Shown here piece after piece: positions 21,207 to 34,624 of a stretch of 64,000 nucleotides of DNA. The notes below the pieces were generated by a model that saw nothing but the letters and a program-made list of their open reading frames with translations, made no database searches and was not told the DNA's origin. This DNA is from Protea cynaroides (Eukaryota > Streptophyta > Magnoliopsida > Proteales > Proteaceae). Made by a program: the position numbers and the translations under genes. Within the stretch, counting starts at the first letter, position 1, and every line of letters begins with the position of its first letter. Location of the stretch: positions 30,614,902 to 30,678,901 of the forward strand of contig CM053267.1 in the NCBI GenBank assembly GCA_028583415.1, in the 5' to 3' direction.

Positions 21207-21340
21207 GTGTTAGGATCCTCTATAGCGCAGGAATGAGGGGATCCAACGGTGCATGGACATCATTGGGCGCCTGTCACTCCCAAGTCCCAACCGTCAGTTG
21301 CCTTGTTATAGCGATGCAGCACTATAGAGGATCTTGATCC
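21207..21340. mobile_element. Small MULE-type MITE (134 bp)
   Basis: The left end GTGTTAGGATCCTCTATAG pairs with the inverted right end GGATCAAGATCCTCTATAG. Flanks GCTAATCAT (21198-21206) and GCTAACCAT (21341-21349) are a 9-bp target duplication with one mismatch. Confidence 0.78.
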
Positions 21341-21349
21341 GCTAACCAT

Positions 21350-23119
21350 AGCCAGGCAGCAACTCTTGCAAAGGAGAGTTGTTTCCAGGGAAATGCGAGT
21401 CTGCTGAGAGCATCAATTTTATCTTGCCCTTGGCTGGCCTCTTTGTCAGTGCTAACCATCGGTAATTTAAGGATTTTGAATTATAAAGGAAAAAAGAAAG
21501 GTAAAAATTTACTTTTATAGAAAAATTAGAAAGTGATTGTAGTTAACCCTATTTAAAATCTTAGGAATTTTTTTTAAACATAAAACCTATTAAATTAAAA
21601 AGTGGTACGATCATATATAGACATTTATTTGGAAAGATTTAAAATATTTTGATTATTTTATTAGGAAAATATTTTAAAGTTAAATTAGATATCTGGTTTA
21701 ATAAGATTTAATTTTCATGTTCTTTGCATCACGTTGGAAGAGTTTGATTGATTTGGATTCTAAAATAAATATTTATAATTAATTATTACGTTACCCTTTC
21801 TAAATTTTAAAGAAAATAAAATAAATATAAAAAAACTCTTGTAACTCTCAAAAAAGAAAAAAAAAAAAAAGTATATGATTCATGGACAGATTTTGATCTA
21901 TTTACATGTAAAATGGTAATGCTATAGAATGTAGAGTATGTGACTATCTTTGCATGTCTTTCAATTTTAAAAAGGTGCTGGATATGATAGACAAAAAGTC
22001 CCTAGCCAAATAAAACCACCATTTTACAACCTCTACTTTTAGGAAAGATTTTGTTTGAATATCTTGGCAACTTCTATAAATTTATTGTCATTCGAACTAC
22101 TGTGGATGGTCAGAAAAATTCTAATTCGCCGAGAAGAGGGATGGTAACAGAGCACATGTGCTTTATTTTGAAGCATCGAATGCCATGTGTTTACTCTTTT
22201 CTTTTTCAATGTTTAGATTTTGTTTGCCTAATTTTTTACTAATGAAATTGTGATAATTTTAAAGTGATGGGAAGATATTTGTTATTGGAAATGGAGTGAC
22301 AGTGGATTCTACAGATCATCAACCAACTAGAAGTTGCCAACAACAACATCATCAGGCTCAAGGAGCTTTGACTTATAGGTGGTCTAAGTGAAATCGTTGA
22401 GACCGAGAAGAGGTATCTTTTTATTGTTTTCATTGAGTATCTATGAGCCTTCTCATCCTTCTTTAGCTCTATAAACATCCTTCAAGGATGCATGATTTTA
22501 ATCAGAACTAGCAGAGAGAGAAATGATAATGATTTCTTTTTCATGTTTCCTGCTTCCCAGTTGAATCTATAGCTTTTTTATTGCCCTTGTAACTGTTAAT
22601 GATCGAAAGGTTGGAGAGTTGATAGTTGATCTTTTAATTACTAAAAACCTGAAATTCTGTTGTTTAGACCTTATATAATGGGTGAATAGGTAATATAGAC
22701 TAATTTGTCATGATGTAGTCAAGGTTCAAGTTATTGGTATCGGTATCAGACAATTAATACCAAAGCCGATCTAATACTAATATAGATCAATGGAGAACCA
22801 ATAGATGAGCGACATGTGACCAATATGATTACAAAAATAAAAAATCACTTTCGGACTAACTGATATGTATCACACAATATGATACCGATTACTAAAATCA
22901 TACAAGGGTTGTAGTTACATTACACTCACTGTTTTCATGTAAAATGGTAGAAATATAAAAAATTTCTGTAAAATAGATTTTTCAATGTTTGTTTTTATGT
23001 AAAATGCAAAGAAAAACATTGGGAAAAAAAACAAGGGAGAAATTTTTTCATGTAAATACCATGGAGAAATGTTCTCTTCTGCCCCCCCAAAAAAAAAATT
23101 ATTCTTTGATCTTAATTTA
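21350..23119. other. AT-rich intergenic; one possible decayed exon
   Basis: No gene is supported. At about 22310-22412 the plus strand reads LQIINQLEVANNNIIRLKEL, a stop, then LIGGLSEIVETEKR, followed by a GTATCT donor-like site. It looks like a decayed coiled-coil-type exon, but no parent gene was recognised. Degenerate TATCGG-type sequence lies at 22730-22900. Confidence 0.3.
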
Positions 23120-23202
23120 ACTCTTCTGAACTCAAGATGAAGATATTCCTCTTCACCATCATTTGAAAGGAAAAATTTACAACTGGCTCAACGATTCACA
23201 TA
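23120..23202 (-). repeat. Fragment of the small LTR element found at 48.9-53.4 kb
   Basis: About 80 bp (GAAGATATTCCTCTTCACCA onward) is nearly identical to 48862-48931 and similar to 50880 onward, in the same orientation. It ends exactly where the first chromovirus LTR fragment starts (TGTCATACC at 23203). Confidence 0.7.
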
Positions 23203-23566
23203 TGTCATACCTCAATTCCGGCTAAACCATAAGTGTGAGTAAACCGTCTCCAAACCACAGCTCACACTAGGAACTCAATAGACCATGTCAACAAACCATT
23301 CAAAGCAAGCTAACTATAATCAGAGAATAATAAATAGCAGTGGAATTAAACAACTAAATGAACCAAGTTTCTAAATATTAAATAATAATTATTCAAATTA
23401 TTCTCAGATCCCAAAACATAATTAAATAAATTTAATACATCGATTATGTCCAACTGAAAGAATAGTAAATAAACAACTCTAAAGGAACACACAGTAAGAG
23501 CACTCGCATGAGGCATCAAGCTCATCCTCTACTGCATGTGTGTCAATAGCAGTCATTGTCCCATAC
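23203..23566 (-). repeat. Chromovirus-type LTR end fragment R1
   Basis: Starts TGTCATACCTCAATTCCGG, which inverted is the ...GGTATGACA end of an LTR of the same superfamily as the central gypsy element. It is cut at 23566 by fragment R2. It retains the conserved DASCEC micro-ORF end near 23490-23520. Confidence 0.65.
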
Positions 23567-24528
23567 TGTCACACCCCAATTCTGGATTAACCAGAATAGT
23601 GTGATGAATCATCAATAAACCAACAGTTCAATCAGGATCTTCGTTAGGTAGTACCCACCTTATCAATCATACACACATTCCACAGTAATAATCAGAGATA
23701 ATAAACAAATAAGCGGAAGTCCTTATAAATAATAAATGGAACATCTAACCATGATAAATAATTATTTAATCTAATTATCTTCAATACTCACGACATAAAA
23801 GTAATTAATCCATTACATATTCTAATAATCAAATATAACTAAACTAATAAAAAATACACTGATTGTACTCGCATGAAGGATCATGCGTATCTTCTATAGC
23901 TTCAACATCCATGGCCACCATGTGTCCATATGTCGACGCATTCACATACTCTTCTACAGTAAGACATGCATCATTAATTAAAAATATTCGACGTCGAAAG
24001 GGTGAACACACATCATGGCTCAGTGAGTAAAACAAAACAATGTAACAAACATATGTATGCATTCAATTCATATATTTGGTCTAATTTTTAAGTTTACAAT
24101 ATGCTATAGAAAGGATTGGCAACCACCGCACCTCTATACACGAGTGTGTGAATCCACCCAATGGATCAAACACCATTGCCGTCCTACATGCACCCACCAT
24201 GGAATAGAGATAGAGCTAAAATGTCCGGATCAAACACAGCCAACACTTCTCCTGATGCCCTATCCATACCAACAAGTAAACCCCTGTTGGCGATGGCTTG
24301 CAAACTGGGCTCGCAACTAACCAATCTTAAATGTCATTCAGTGTATCTAAGGTCTCACCCCAGCGTCCCTCAATACATCCATAGAGATAGAGCTAAGGTC
24401 CCCCGACAGAGTCAGAGACTACACGGTCCGAGACCACCTCCCCTGATGCCCTATGATGTAATAGTTCTGCTAAGGTAATGACGATACGACAATGTCAATG
24501 GGCAAGACTTAAGTAGAGATAGAGCTAG
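23567..24528 (-). repeat. Chromovirus-type LTR fragment R2
   Basis: Inverted LTR 3' part beginning TGTCACACCCCAATTC. It resembles the LTR at 46506-48850 most closely (shared AATGTGGAATGTGT block). It is cut at 24528 by fragment R3. It contains the micro-ORF at 23844-23970 with one Cys changed to Tyr. Confidence 0.7.
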
Positions 24529-25920
24529 TGGCACACCCTAATTCCGCACTATTCAGAATGGTGTGATGAACCGCTAATAAATCAACGGTTCAACCAGGAT
24601 CTCGAATAAGCTGTGTCCGTTTGCTTAAACCATACACATCCACAACCATAATCAGAGTAAATAAACAATAGCGAAAGTTTTATATATTAAATGAACTAAG
24701 AATCTAAGAATGATAACATTAATAAAATATCCAATTATCTTTCATTGACTAAGACATAAGTAAATAAAATAATCAATTATATTTCCTTAATAATCCAAAT
24801 AAAAATCTAATCGAAAATGCATGAATTGCATTCGCATGACGAATCATGCGACTCCATCATAACTTCAGCGTCCATCGTCGCCGCATGTCCATACATCGAA
24901 GCATTTATATAATGTTCTACGGTGGTACCTGCATCATCAACAAAAAATATTCGACGTCGAAAGGATGAGCACACATCACGGCTCAATGAGCAAACAAAAC
25001 AATGCAACAAACATATGCATGCATTCAATTCATATCTTTGGTCTGGTTCATAAGTTTACAATGTGCTATAGAAAGGTTTGGTGGCCGCCACACCTCTATA
25101 CACAGGGTGTGTAAGCCCACCCAACGGATCAAACGTCATTGTCGTCCACATCCATCCCACTATGGAATAGAGATAGAGCTAAAGTGTCCAAATCAAACAC
25201 CGCATGACACTTCTCCTGATTCCCTACCCATACCAACACGTAAACCCTTGTTGGTGAGGGCTTGCAAACTGGGCTCGCAACTAACCAATCCTAATGTCAA
25301 ACAGTGTATCCAAGGCCTCACCCCAGCATCCCTCAATACGTCCATAAAGATAGAGCTAAGGCCCCCTGGCAGAGTCAGAGTTTACACGGTCCGAGACCAC
25401 CTCCCCTGATGCCATACGACGTAATAGTTCTGCTAAGATAATGGCGATACGACGATGTTAGTAGATAAGACTTGAGTAGAGATAGAGCTAGATTCTGGTG
25501 ACTAGGCTGAACCACAATGTCATGTCCTCCCCCTGATGCTCCACTCGCATCAAGTACACTAACCATACACATACATTCACATGCCTATTCCTAGCATCAT
25601 CATCATCGTCATGTTAATATAAACGAAATAAAATATGCATAAACAATAATAACAGGAATAATAGATGACATGTGATATGCACATTACAATCATACAAGCA
25701 TAGAATCATTCATAGTATTGGACTCAATAAACGAAAACAATTTATTATTAGCCAATTAGTTTAGGTCTTGTTCCCTCACCTTTGATTGAGCGTAGATTCT
25801 TGTTCAAGTTTTATGAATCACTTTTAAATCACTAGAAAGACCTAACAAGTCGATAGATTTTAATTAGAATTAATTCTAATATATTTTAAACTAACTGAAA
25901 TCGTAGGGTCGCAGGTAGGG
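24529..25920 (-). repeat. Chromovirus-type LTR fragment R3
   Basis: Inverted LTR 3' part beginning TGGCACACCCTAATTCC. It is collinear with about 1.4 kb of the central element's LTR and is cut at 25920 by insertion of that element (TSD TAGGG at 25916-25920). Micro-ORF at 24807-24930 is intact. Confidence 0.75.
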
Positions 25921-26606
25921 TGTAAGACCCGTATCAAACTAACCGGTCTTACCACCTTGTACCAGGTCTACCTATCATGGTCGAGCCAAGTGGACCAAGT
26001 GCGTGAAGAAAATCACAAGACCAAGTATGAGTCTGACCCAAAAATAGTAAATGTGAGGGTAGGGTCGCATGCCTAAACAGGTAGCGTCGACATTACCTCA
26101 ACAGAAGTCCAACCTATGATTTTCTAGTCGTAGGGTCGCATGACTAGAAAAATGTAGGGTCGATGGATCCTGTGACCCTACGTCCGACCCTACGATTTCA
26201 GACAGAAACCGTAAGTTAGGAAACTTTCCTAATTCCAAGGGGTTCTTTCCTCAACTCAATGAGACTTATTTTGGAGGGTTTTCCTCTATAAATAGGACAT
26301 CCCTTAGCATCTTTCACTCCTTTTAGAATCCTAATTGAAAGTGAAAAAAGAGAAAGAGAAGGAAAGAAGAAGAGAAAGAAAATTGAAGAAAAGGCTAAGG
26401 AAGAGGAGAAGTTCAGAGAAACCTCTAAATCTCAGCCAACTTCAGGTATGAAACTAAGTCCCTTCATAAATTAAGAGCCTAGAAACCCAAATCATCCAGC
26501 CATGGACAAATCAGGAAGAAGTTAGGATTAAAAGAAACCCAAATCATCCATCCATGGACCAGTTCCAAAGGAATCCATAAAAGTAATCATCATAGGCAAT
26601 GTAAAG
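25921..26606 (+). repeat. 5' LTR of Tekay-like element, part 1
   Basis: Matches the first part of the 3' LTR (44264-44949). It contains a TATA-like CTATAAATAGGA near 26286. It ends with TAAAG, the left copy of the 5-bp duplication (TAAAG/GAAAG) made by insertion of the inverted solo LTR. Confidence 0.88.
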
Positions 26607-29499
26607 TGTCACACCCCAATTCTGTACTGTTCAGAATGGTGTGATGAACCGCTAATAACCAATGGTTCAACTAGGATCTCGAATAGGTTGTGTCTATTTG
26701 GTTTAAATCATACACTTCCACAATCATAATCAGAGTAAATACACAATAGCGGAAGTCTTAATATTAAATGAACTGAGAATCTAAATGTGATAATCATAAA
26801 TAAAATATCCAATTATCTTGTATTGACTGAGACATAAGTAAATAAAATAAAATATCAAATTATATTTTCTCAATAATCCAAATAAAAATCTAATCGAAAA
26901 CGCATGAATTGCACTCGCATGACGAGTCATGCGTCTCCACTATATCTTCTACGTCCATCGCCGCAACATGTCCATATGCGGGAGCACTCATTTAATCTTC
27001 TACAGTCATACCTGCATCATCCACTAAAATATTTGAATTCGAAAAGGGTGAGCACACATCACGGCTCAGTAAGCAAACAAAATAATACAACAAACATATG
27101 CATGTATTCAATTCATAATTGTGGTCTGGTATATAAGTTTGCAATGTGCTATAAAAAGGTTCGGAGGCCGCCTCACCTCTATACACGAGTGTGTAGAGCC
27201 ATCCAATGAATATCGGCATTGCCGTCCCACATTCATCCATCATGGACAAATATACACCCGATGAAAATGGCATTGCTGTACCGGCTGCCCATACCAACAC
27301 GTAAGCCCCTATTGGCGAGGGCTTGCAAACTGGGTTCGCAACTAGCCAATCCTAATGTCAAACAATGTATCCAAGGCCTCACCCCAGCATCCCTCAATAC
27401 ACCCATAGAGATAGAGCTAGGGTCTGGTGACCAGGACACACCACAATGTTACGTCCCCCCTGATGCCCTACGATGTATTAGTTCTGCTAAAGTAATGGCG
27501 ATACGACGATGTTAGTGGACAAGATTTGAGTAGAGATAGAGCTAGAGTCTGGTGACCAGAACACACCTCGATATCACGTCCTCCCCCTGATGCCCTACTC
27601 GCATCAAATACACTAACCATACACAAACATTCACATGCCTATTCCTAACATCACCATCATCATCATGTTATAAACATGAAATTAAATATGCATGAACAAT
27701 AATAGCAAGAATAGAAGATGACATGTTGAATGCACATTACAATCATAAAATCATAAAATCATACATGGCATTGGACTCAATAAATGAAAATAGTTTATTA
27801 TTAGTCAATTAGTTTAGGTCTTGTTCCCTCACATTTGCTTGAGTGTAGATCCTCTTTCAAGCTTTAAGAATCACCTTTATATCACTATAAAAACCTAACA
27901 AGTCGATAGATTTTAATTAGAATTAATTCCAACAGTTTTAAGCTAGCTGTAAAGCTAGGGTCGCAGGATGGGTCGCAGGTATCTGACACCCCAGGGTATA
28001 GGGTCGGTCATAGGGTCGGTTACCTATCGACCCTATGTGCGACCATAGCCCCCCTGGACTTCCCGAGAGCATGGGGTCGATCCTATAGTCTTGTAGGTCC
28101 ATCTTAAGAATATTCTATGGCTCATAGCTATGTTTTTACATATTTTCCATCGCCTATGATGATTATCTTCATGGATTCCTTCGAAACTCATCCATGGGTA
28201 GATGATTTGGGTTTCTCCCAACCCTAACTTCTTCATAAACTATTCTTAGGGTCTTACATAGTTCATGGAGAATGTATCCATACCTTAGGGTTGCTGAGAT
28301 TCAGAGATTCCTCTGAATTCCTTCTCTTTAGTTGTCTTCTCAAATTCTCCTTCTCTTCTTCTTTTTCTCCTTCTCTTCTCTTTCTCTCACTATTAATTAG
28401 GGTTTTAAAATGAATGAAAGAGGCTAAGGGACATCCTATTTATAGAGAAAAACCTCCCAAAATCCGTCCCAACGAGTTTAGGAATGGTTCCCTTTGAATT
28501 AGGAAAGTTTCCTAATTTTCGATTTCTGTCAGTTTGCCTAGGGTCGATGCTAGGGTCACAGAATCCGTCGACCCTAGGGTCTCAAGTCATCCGACCCTAG
28601 GACCTGAAAATCATGGGTTGGATCCTGTTGAGGTGGGGTCGACCCTACCTGTTTAGGCATGCGACCCTACCCTCCATTTTATTGTTTTTGGGTCAATTTC
28701 ATACCTGGTCTTGTGATTTTCTTCACGCACTTGTGTGAGGATAGTGATGTCCACTCACGCTGAATGGACGGTGAAATGATTTGGAGTCGCCACCTAGATT
28801 AAGGTCTAGGACCTAAAATGTAGCCTCATCCTGAGATAAGACTTCTATTGACTCATGACCCAACATATCGGCTTTGGTCCAACAGAGAACGGGTAAGCGT
28901 TCAAAGTACAGTTTGGGAAGGTGTTAGGCACCCAAAACTGCCCGATCCAAAAATCGGCCTCCTATGTGATTCTACTTTCCTTAGACTCTATGATTCTGAC
29001 TGTTCATGGTCAATGGATGATGACTAGGGCTCATGGGGGATCCTATGCCAAGTTGCTAAGTTCTTCTAGCTTAAGTTCAGCCAAACATGTTCTCAAAGTA
29101 AGAAAATAAATAAAATAATATACAATGAACCGAACCAAAGATGGTTCGGTGATGGACTGAATCTGAGATGTCCAAAACGTCTCAAATTGCCTACGTATTC
29201 CAATCCTGGAAATCAAGTCCAAAAAACGTAGTTCGAAACAGAAAGTGATTAAGGTTTATGGATGTGGATTATGATTAAGCTTTCTTAGATTCAATTTATT
29301 CAAGTTGAAGTTTATGCTTGATGATGATTGAGATTGAATCTAGAGATAGCCTAAATGGATCGAAGTGAACGAGGATATGGATACGAATATGGATATGGGG
29401 GACCTAAGGATGCTAAGATGGGGTACCGTACTTGGAGAGTCCTCCAAGTTGCCTACGTATTCCAGAGGTCCTAGAAATCAGGTACAACGTAGTTCGTTT

Positions 29500-31085
29500 C
29501 ATGGGTTGTATTCTCAGGGAGTAAGGTGTGTCTCTCAGGGAGTAGAGTGTGGCTCTCAGGGGAGTAGGGTGTGGCTCTGGGAGTAAGGTGTGGCTCTCGG
29601 GAGTAGAGTGTGGCTCTCGGGGAGTAGAGTGTGGCTCTCGGGAGTAGGGTGTGGCTCTCGGGGAGTAGAGTGTAAGATAGTCTCGCAAGACTAAGGTGCG
29701 TACTCGGCAAGCACGACTTCAAGATGGGGGGGGGGGTCGCAAAGCACGACTTCAAGATAGAGCCTCGCAAGGCTAAAGGGGGTGCGTGCTCGCAAGCACG
29801 ACTTCAAGATAGAGTCTCGCAAGGCTAAGGTGCGTGCTCTCAGGCACGACTCAAGATAGAGCCTCGCAAGGCTAAGGGTGCGTGCACTCGCAAGCACGGC
29901 TTCGGGGTTGAGGATGCGTACTCTCGGGGAGTAGAATATGTATGTATGACTCGGGGAGTCGGATTTGTACTCTCGGGGAGTAAGATTGTACTCTGGGGAG
30001 TAGGGTTGTACTCTCGGGGGAGTTGGATTTGTACTCTCGGGGAGTAAGGTTTGTACTCTCGGGGAGTAAGGTTTGTACTCTCGGGGAGTAGGGCTTGTAC
30101 TCTCGGGGAGTAAGGTTTGTACTCTCGGGAGTAAGGTTTGTACTCTCGGGGAGTAAAGTTTGTACTCTCGGGGAGTAAGGTTTGTACTCTCGGGGAGTAA
30201 GGTTTGTACCTCTGGGGAGTAGGGTTGTACTCTCGGGGAGTAAGGTGTGGCTCTCGGGAGTAGGGTGTGGCTCTCGGGGAGTAGAGTGTAAGATAGTCCC
30301 GCAAGACTAAGGTGCACGCAAAGCACGACTTCAAGATAGAGCCCCGCAAGGCTAAGGGGTGCGTGCTCGACAGGCACGACTCAAGATGGGCGTCGCAAGG
30401 CTAAGGGTGCGTACTCGTAAGTACGACTTCATGATAGAGGGAGTTGGATTTGTACTCTCGGGGAGTAAGGTTTGTACTCTCGGGGAGTAGGGTTGTACCT
30501 CTCGGGGAGTAGGGTTGTACTCTCGGGGAGTAAGGTTTGTACTCTCGGGGAGTAAGGGTTGTACTCTCGGGGAGTTAGGGTTGTACTCTCGGGGAGTAAG
30601 GTTTGTACTCTCGGGGAGTAAGGTTTGTACTCTCGGGGAGTAAGGTTTGTACTCTCAGGGAGTAAAGTTTGTACTCTCAGGGAGTAAGGTTTGTACTCTC
30701 AGGGAGTAAGGTTTGTACTCTCAGGGAGTAGGGTTGTACTCTCAGGGAGTAAGGTGTGGCTCTCAGGGAGTAGAGTGTGGCTCTCGGGGAGTAGAGTGTA
30801 AGATAGTCTCGCAAGACTAAGGTGCGTACTCTCAGAGCACGACTTCAAGATAGAGCCCCAAGGTTCGGTGCTCGTGCCGAGTACCACTTCAAGTAAGCCC
30901 TCGCAGGGCTAAGGGGTTGTGCTCTCGGGAGTAAGCCCGACTTCAAGATAGAGCCTCGCGGGGAGTAGGGTTGTGTACTCTCAGGGACTTCAAGGTTTGT
31001 GCTCTCGGGAGTAAGGGTGCGTACTCTCAAGTACGACTTCATTATAGAGGGAGTTGGATTTGTACTCTCAGGGAGTAGGGTTGTT
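29500..31085 (+). repeat. 22-bp minisatellite field (CTCTCGGGGAGTAAGGTTTGTA type)
   Basis: Dozens of copies of a unit of about 22 bp with core TCTCGGGGAGTAAGGTTTG form two main blocks (about 29940-30240 and 30440-30760). They are separated by 3-4 copies of a longer unit of about 48 bp (GCCTCGCAAGGCTAAGG, then CGCAAGCACGACTTCAAGAT). Both units contain short palindromes (CTC..GAG, GCCTCGCAAGGC). Long Pro/Leu/Ser-rich minus-strand frames here are repeat translations, not genes. Confidence 0.9.
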
Positions 31086-31719
31086 TGTGGGCACATTGAT
31101 TGATGTGTGGAACCGTATCTGGGAGTTTCCCAGACTACCTACGTATCTCAGGGTATTGACCTGAGAATCAGGATCCGCGTAGTTCGAAACAGGCACTGTT
31201 CATTGGGTGACCCACTTGGGTCGGGAATATGGGCGGTCCCGGTCGGACCGAAAGATAATCCTAGATGATCTGCGGTTGGATTCACATTAACCTATCTAGA
31301 TTCTGCATCCTAGGGGAAATGAACTGAGGGGTAGGGATCGTCCTAAACTACCCTTGTCACTTACAACCCTGATTTGGAATTGTTGGGCTAAGCTTCATGA
31401 TTCTTGATTAAGACTTTTATCATTTTCCATTATTACCCTTTCCATGAATGTGGGTGCCTATATGCACGTCCCCACACCTAAGAATGTCTTCTATCAGTGT
31501 ACATGCACGGCAGTTCGACTAGGGTGTAGCGAAAAGTAAGTTCTTGCCGACATAAACATCATTCAAGCATAGCATACAGCAGCAGATCAGCATGGCAGTG
31601 TGCACAAAGCTAACATTGTAAGCATTCCAAACATGGTAGTGCATAATATGACAAAATAATCAAGGGAACATGATAGATGCATAGATATAACAACATAGAC
31701 CATATCAAATCCTCAATCT

Positions 31720-32330
31720 AACCGTTATATCTCTTCAAAAAAATGATGATCATGATCAACTCTTAGATTTCATCAAAACAACCAAGATCAACGGCTCAGA
31801 TCTCATCAAATAGCTATAATCATGATCAATGACTCATATCTCATCAAAATAGCTATGATCTATGGCTTAGATCTCCTATCATGATCAGACTAAGAAATCA
31901 ATGGCTCAGATTCGTCTAAATCAATTATGATCCAGATTCAATAATTTACATCACTCAAAATTTTTACGATGATAATCCAACGGTTTAAATCACTCAAGAT
32001 CATAATCCAACCGTTCAGATTCATCAAAAATACTCATGATCAAGATTTAACGATTTAGATTCATCAAAATCACCCACGATGACAATCCAACGGTTCAAAT
32101 TGCTTAAGATCATAATCCAACCATTCAGATTCATTTAAATCAATCCCAAAGATAATCTAACGGCCCAGATCGTTCATCATGATAATCTAACCGCTCAGAT
32201 TGATTAAAAGCACTTCCAAAGACCATCTAACGGTTCAGATTGTCAAGATCACAATCCAACCGTTCAGATTGATTAACATCACTTCCAAAGATCATCTGAC
32301 GGTTCAAATTAATTATAATCACATCAAAAT
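31720..32330 (+). repeat. CAACGGTTCAGAT-type interspersed repeat
   Basis: Repeated strings ATCCAACCGTTCAGATT, ATCTAACGGTTCAGATT and AACGGCTCAGAT at irregular 25-70-bp spacing inside the giant LTR. Confidence 0.75.
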
Positions 32331-32440
32331 TTTAGATCAATGGCTATGATCAAATCATTAAAATTCTAATCATATGGTCACGATCAACTCTCGTAAAAAT
32401 CAAATCATGTGGTTGGATCACCCACATTATAATTTCAAAC

Positions 32441-32627
32441 CTATGGTCGGACCAATTTCATGAAATTCCCATTATATGGTCGGACCAATCACATTAAAAT
32501 TCCCATTATATGGTCGGACCAATTTCATGAAATTTCCATTATATGGTCGGATCAATCACATTAAAATTCCCATTATATGGTCGGACCAATTTCATGAAAT
32601 TTCCATTATATGGTCGGATCATTTTTC
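32441..32627 (+). repeat. 33-bp tandem repeat with two alternating variants
   Basis: Six copies of a CATTATATGGTCGGACCAAT unit alternate between a TTTCATGAAATT form and a CACATTAAAATT form, giving a higher-order period near 67 bp. Confidence 0.85.
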
Positions 32628-32989
32628 ATCACATAAAATTTACAAGCACATCGGATCAATTTCATTATCCAAAAATACAAGATCAACGGCCGACATTAAA
32701 ACACATCCAACATACAAGATCAATGGCCAAAATTGAATGAATCAAATAATCAGATTAATTTTCCAATCAGATGCATCAAATAATCCAAATTTAATTCATC
32801 ACATAAACATATTAATCAATATATTAAACAATCCGATCAAACGGCTCAGATTGCATCAAAATTTCCCAACCAAGGTTCAAATCAGTAAGGAGAAGGTTTG
32901 ATCATGGTGGGGTATGGTCGGTGATGTACAGCCAGCAGTGAGCAACAGTAACAAAAAAGAAAAATGAAAGCAAAAGAGGGGGGATTTAC

Positions 32990-34320
32990 CTGGAAGATTC
33001 CTCCCTCTCTGCAAGCTGCTGCTCCCTCTTTCTTCGGTGGCGGCGGCTCTGCTGCTGCCATCTTCTTCTTCCTCATCTGCCTTTTTTTTTTTTTTTTTTT
33101 TTTTACTCCATGGACCAGCAGCAGAGCTGCTGCTCCTTTTTTCTCCACGGCAGCGGCAGCTCTGCTGCTGCTGCCTTCTTCCCCTTCTCTCTGCCTCTCT
33201 CTCTTTCTTCTCGGGTCTCACTCACCCTCCCTTTTTTTTTTCTCTTCCCCTCTTCTTTCTTCTTCTTCTCCTCTCTGGTTTCACTCTTTTTTTTCTTCTT
33301 TGGAGCAGCAGCAGAGCTGCTCCCCTTTCTTTTTCTGGTTCGGTCGCCCCCTTTCTCCCCCCAGGTCTCACTCTCCTTTTCTTCTTTTTTTCTCGGAGTC
33401 CCTCTCTATCCAGCCTCCTTCCTCCTTTCTTTTTCTCTTCTCTCCAACTTTTTTTTCCTCCTTTCCTTCTCTCTACCTTCTTCCTTTTATCTCTCCTCTT
33501 CCTCACTCTCTCCCTTTCCGGATTCCAAAGCTGGGGTACGGGAAGCATGGGCAGCCACTGGGTTGGGCTCAAGGAGATGGGAGAGGAGGCTGACGGTGAG
33601 GTATGTGGCAGGTGGCGGTGAGGGGTGGTGAGGGGTAGCATGATGAATGGAGGCATAGGTGTCGATGGGAGGGGCATGGAGAAGGAGTTGATGGGCTGTT
33701 GGGCATGGCTGCTGGCCTGTGGCAGCATGGAGTTCGGTAAGGCTGATGGCTTGTGGCAGCGTGGAGTGGCAGTGGGGTGTTCGGGCATGGCTGCTGGCCT
33801 GTGACAGCATGGTTGGTGAAGGTTTTGAGGGGAGTTGGTAGCATGGAAGATGGGGTATTGTAGTGGGGTTCAAGGAGAGGAGGAGGTGGCGGTGAGGTGT
33901 CGATTTGAGGGCATGGGCTCATAGCGGGTGGCATGGCCGGGTTGGGCTCAAGGAGAATGGGGTGGAGTGGTTTTGGGAAGAGGAGTGGGTAGGGCTCGAT
34001 GAAGGAGGAGGTGGCGGCTGCTTGGGGAAAATGGGTATGGGGAAGGTGGAGGTGGCAGCACCTCCATCTTTCCCTCCCTCTCTCTCCTTCCGTTCTCTCA
34101 CTCTTTCTCCCTCTCTCTCTTTCCATTCTCTCTCTCTCTTTGACCGAACATATATATAATATATATGTTCGGTTTTCTCCTCCTTCCCTCTTCCCATTCT
34201 CTCTCTCTTCCTCTCTCTCTTTGACCGAACATATATAATATATGTTCGGTTTTCTCCTTCCTCTCTTTTCCCATTCTCTCTCTCTTTCCACTCTCTCTCT
34301 CTCTCTCTTGGTTATTGATT
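32990..34320 (+). repeat. CT-rich low-complexity tracts with AGCAGCAGAGCTGCTG palindromes
   Basis: Long pyrimidine tracts (CTCTCT, CTTCTT, T-runs) dominate. GCAGCAGAGCTGCTGC-type palindromes occur at about 33117 and 33305. Two AT-hairpins flanked by ACCGAACATATA...TATATGTTCGGT lie at about 34143-34173 and 34223-34249. All overlapping frames (Ser/Leu/Phe or Arg/Lys/Glu rich) are artefacts. Confidence 0.8.
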
Positions 34321-34624
34321 CAAATCCCACCCAATTCATATATAAAATAATATAATATATATAAGCATATATTATAATATATATAAGAGATATATATTAT
34401 ATAATATAAAATCATATATATATATATATAATGCACATGGATTGACTTGACTCGGTCCAGACCGGTCAAGGCTGGGTAAGGCTGGACTGGTTGAGTTCGA
34501 CGGGGTTGGACTAAATTGGGCTTGAGCTGGGTTGGGCAGAGTAAGTATGGACTGGGTTGATCTCTCTCTATTATGAGTCTTCTCAGCTTGCAATTCCGCA
34601 TGAAAATTTCGATGGCCTCTCTCA

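Noticed and set aside
29500..31085. Regular short repeats that might be taken for a CRISPR array
   Set aside because: Units are directly adjacent with no unique spacers, and the sequence is plant nuclear DNA.
29413..31096. Long minus-strand open frames rich in Pro, Leu, Ser and Tyr (up to 228 codons)
   Set aside because: They are translations of the 22-bp minisatellite in the giant LTR; the repeat keeps several frames open at once.
32877..34339. Several overlapping ORFs on both strands, up to 256 codons
   Set aside because: CT-rich low-complexity sequence opens frames on both strands; they are Ser/Leu/Phe or Arg/Glu/Lys-only proteins without domains.
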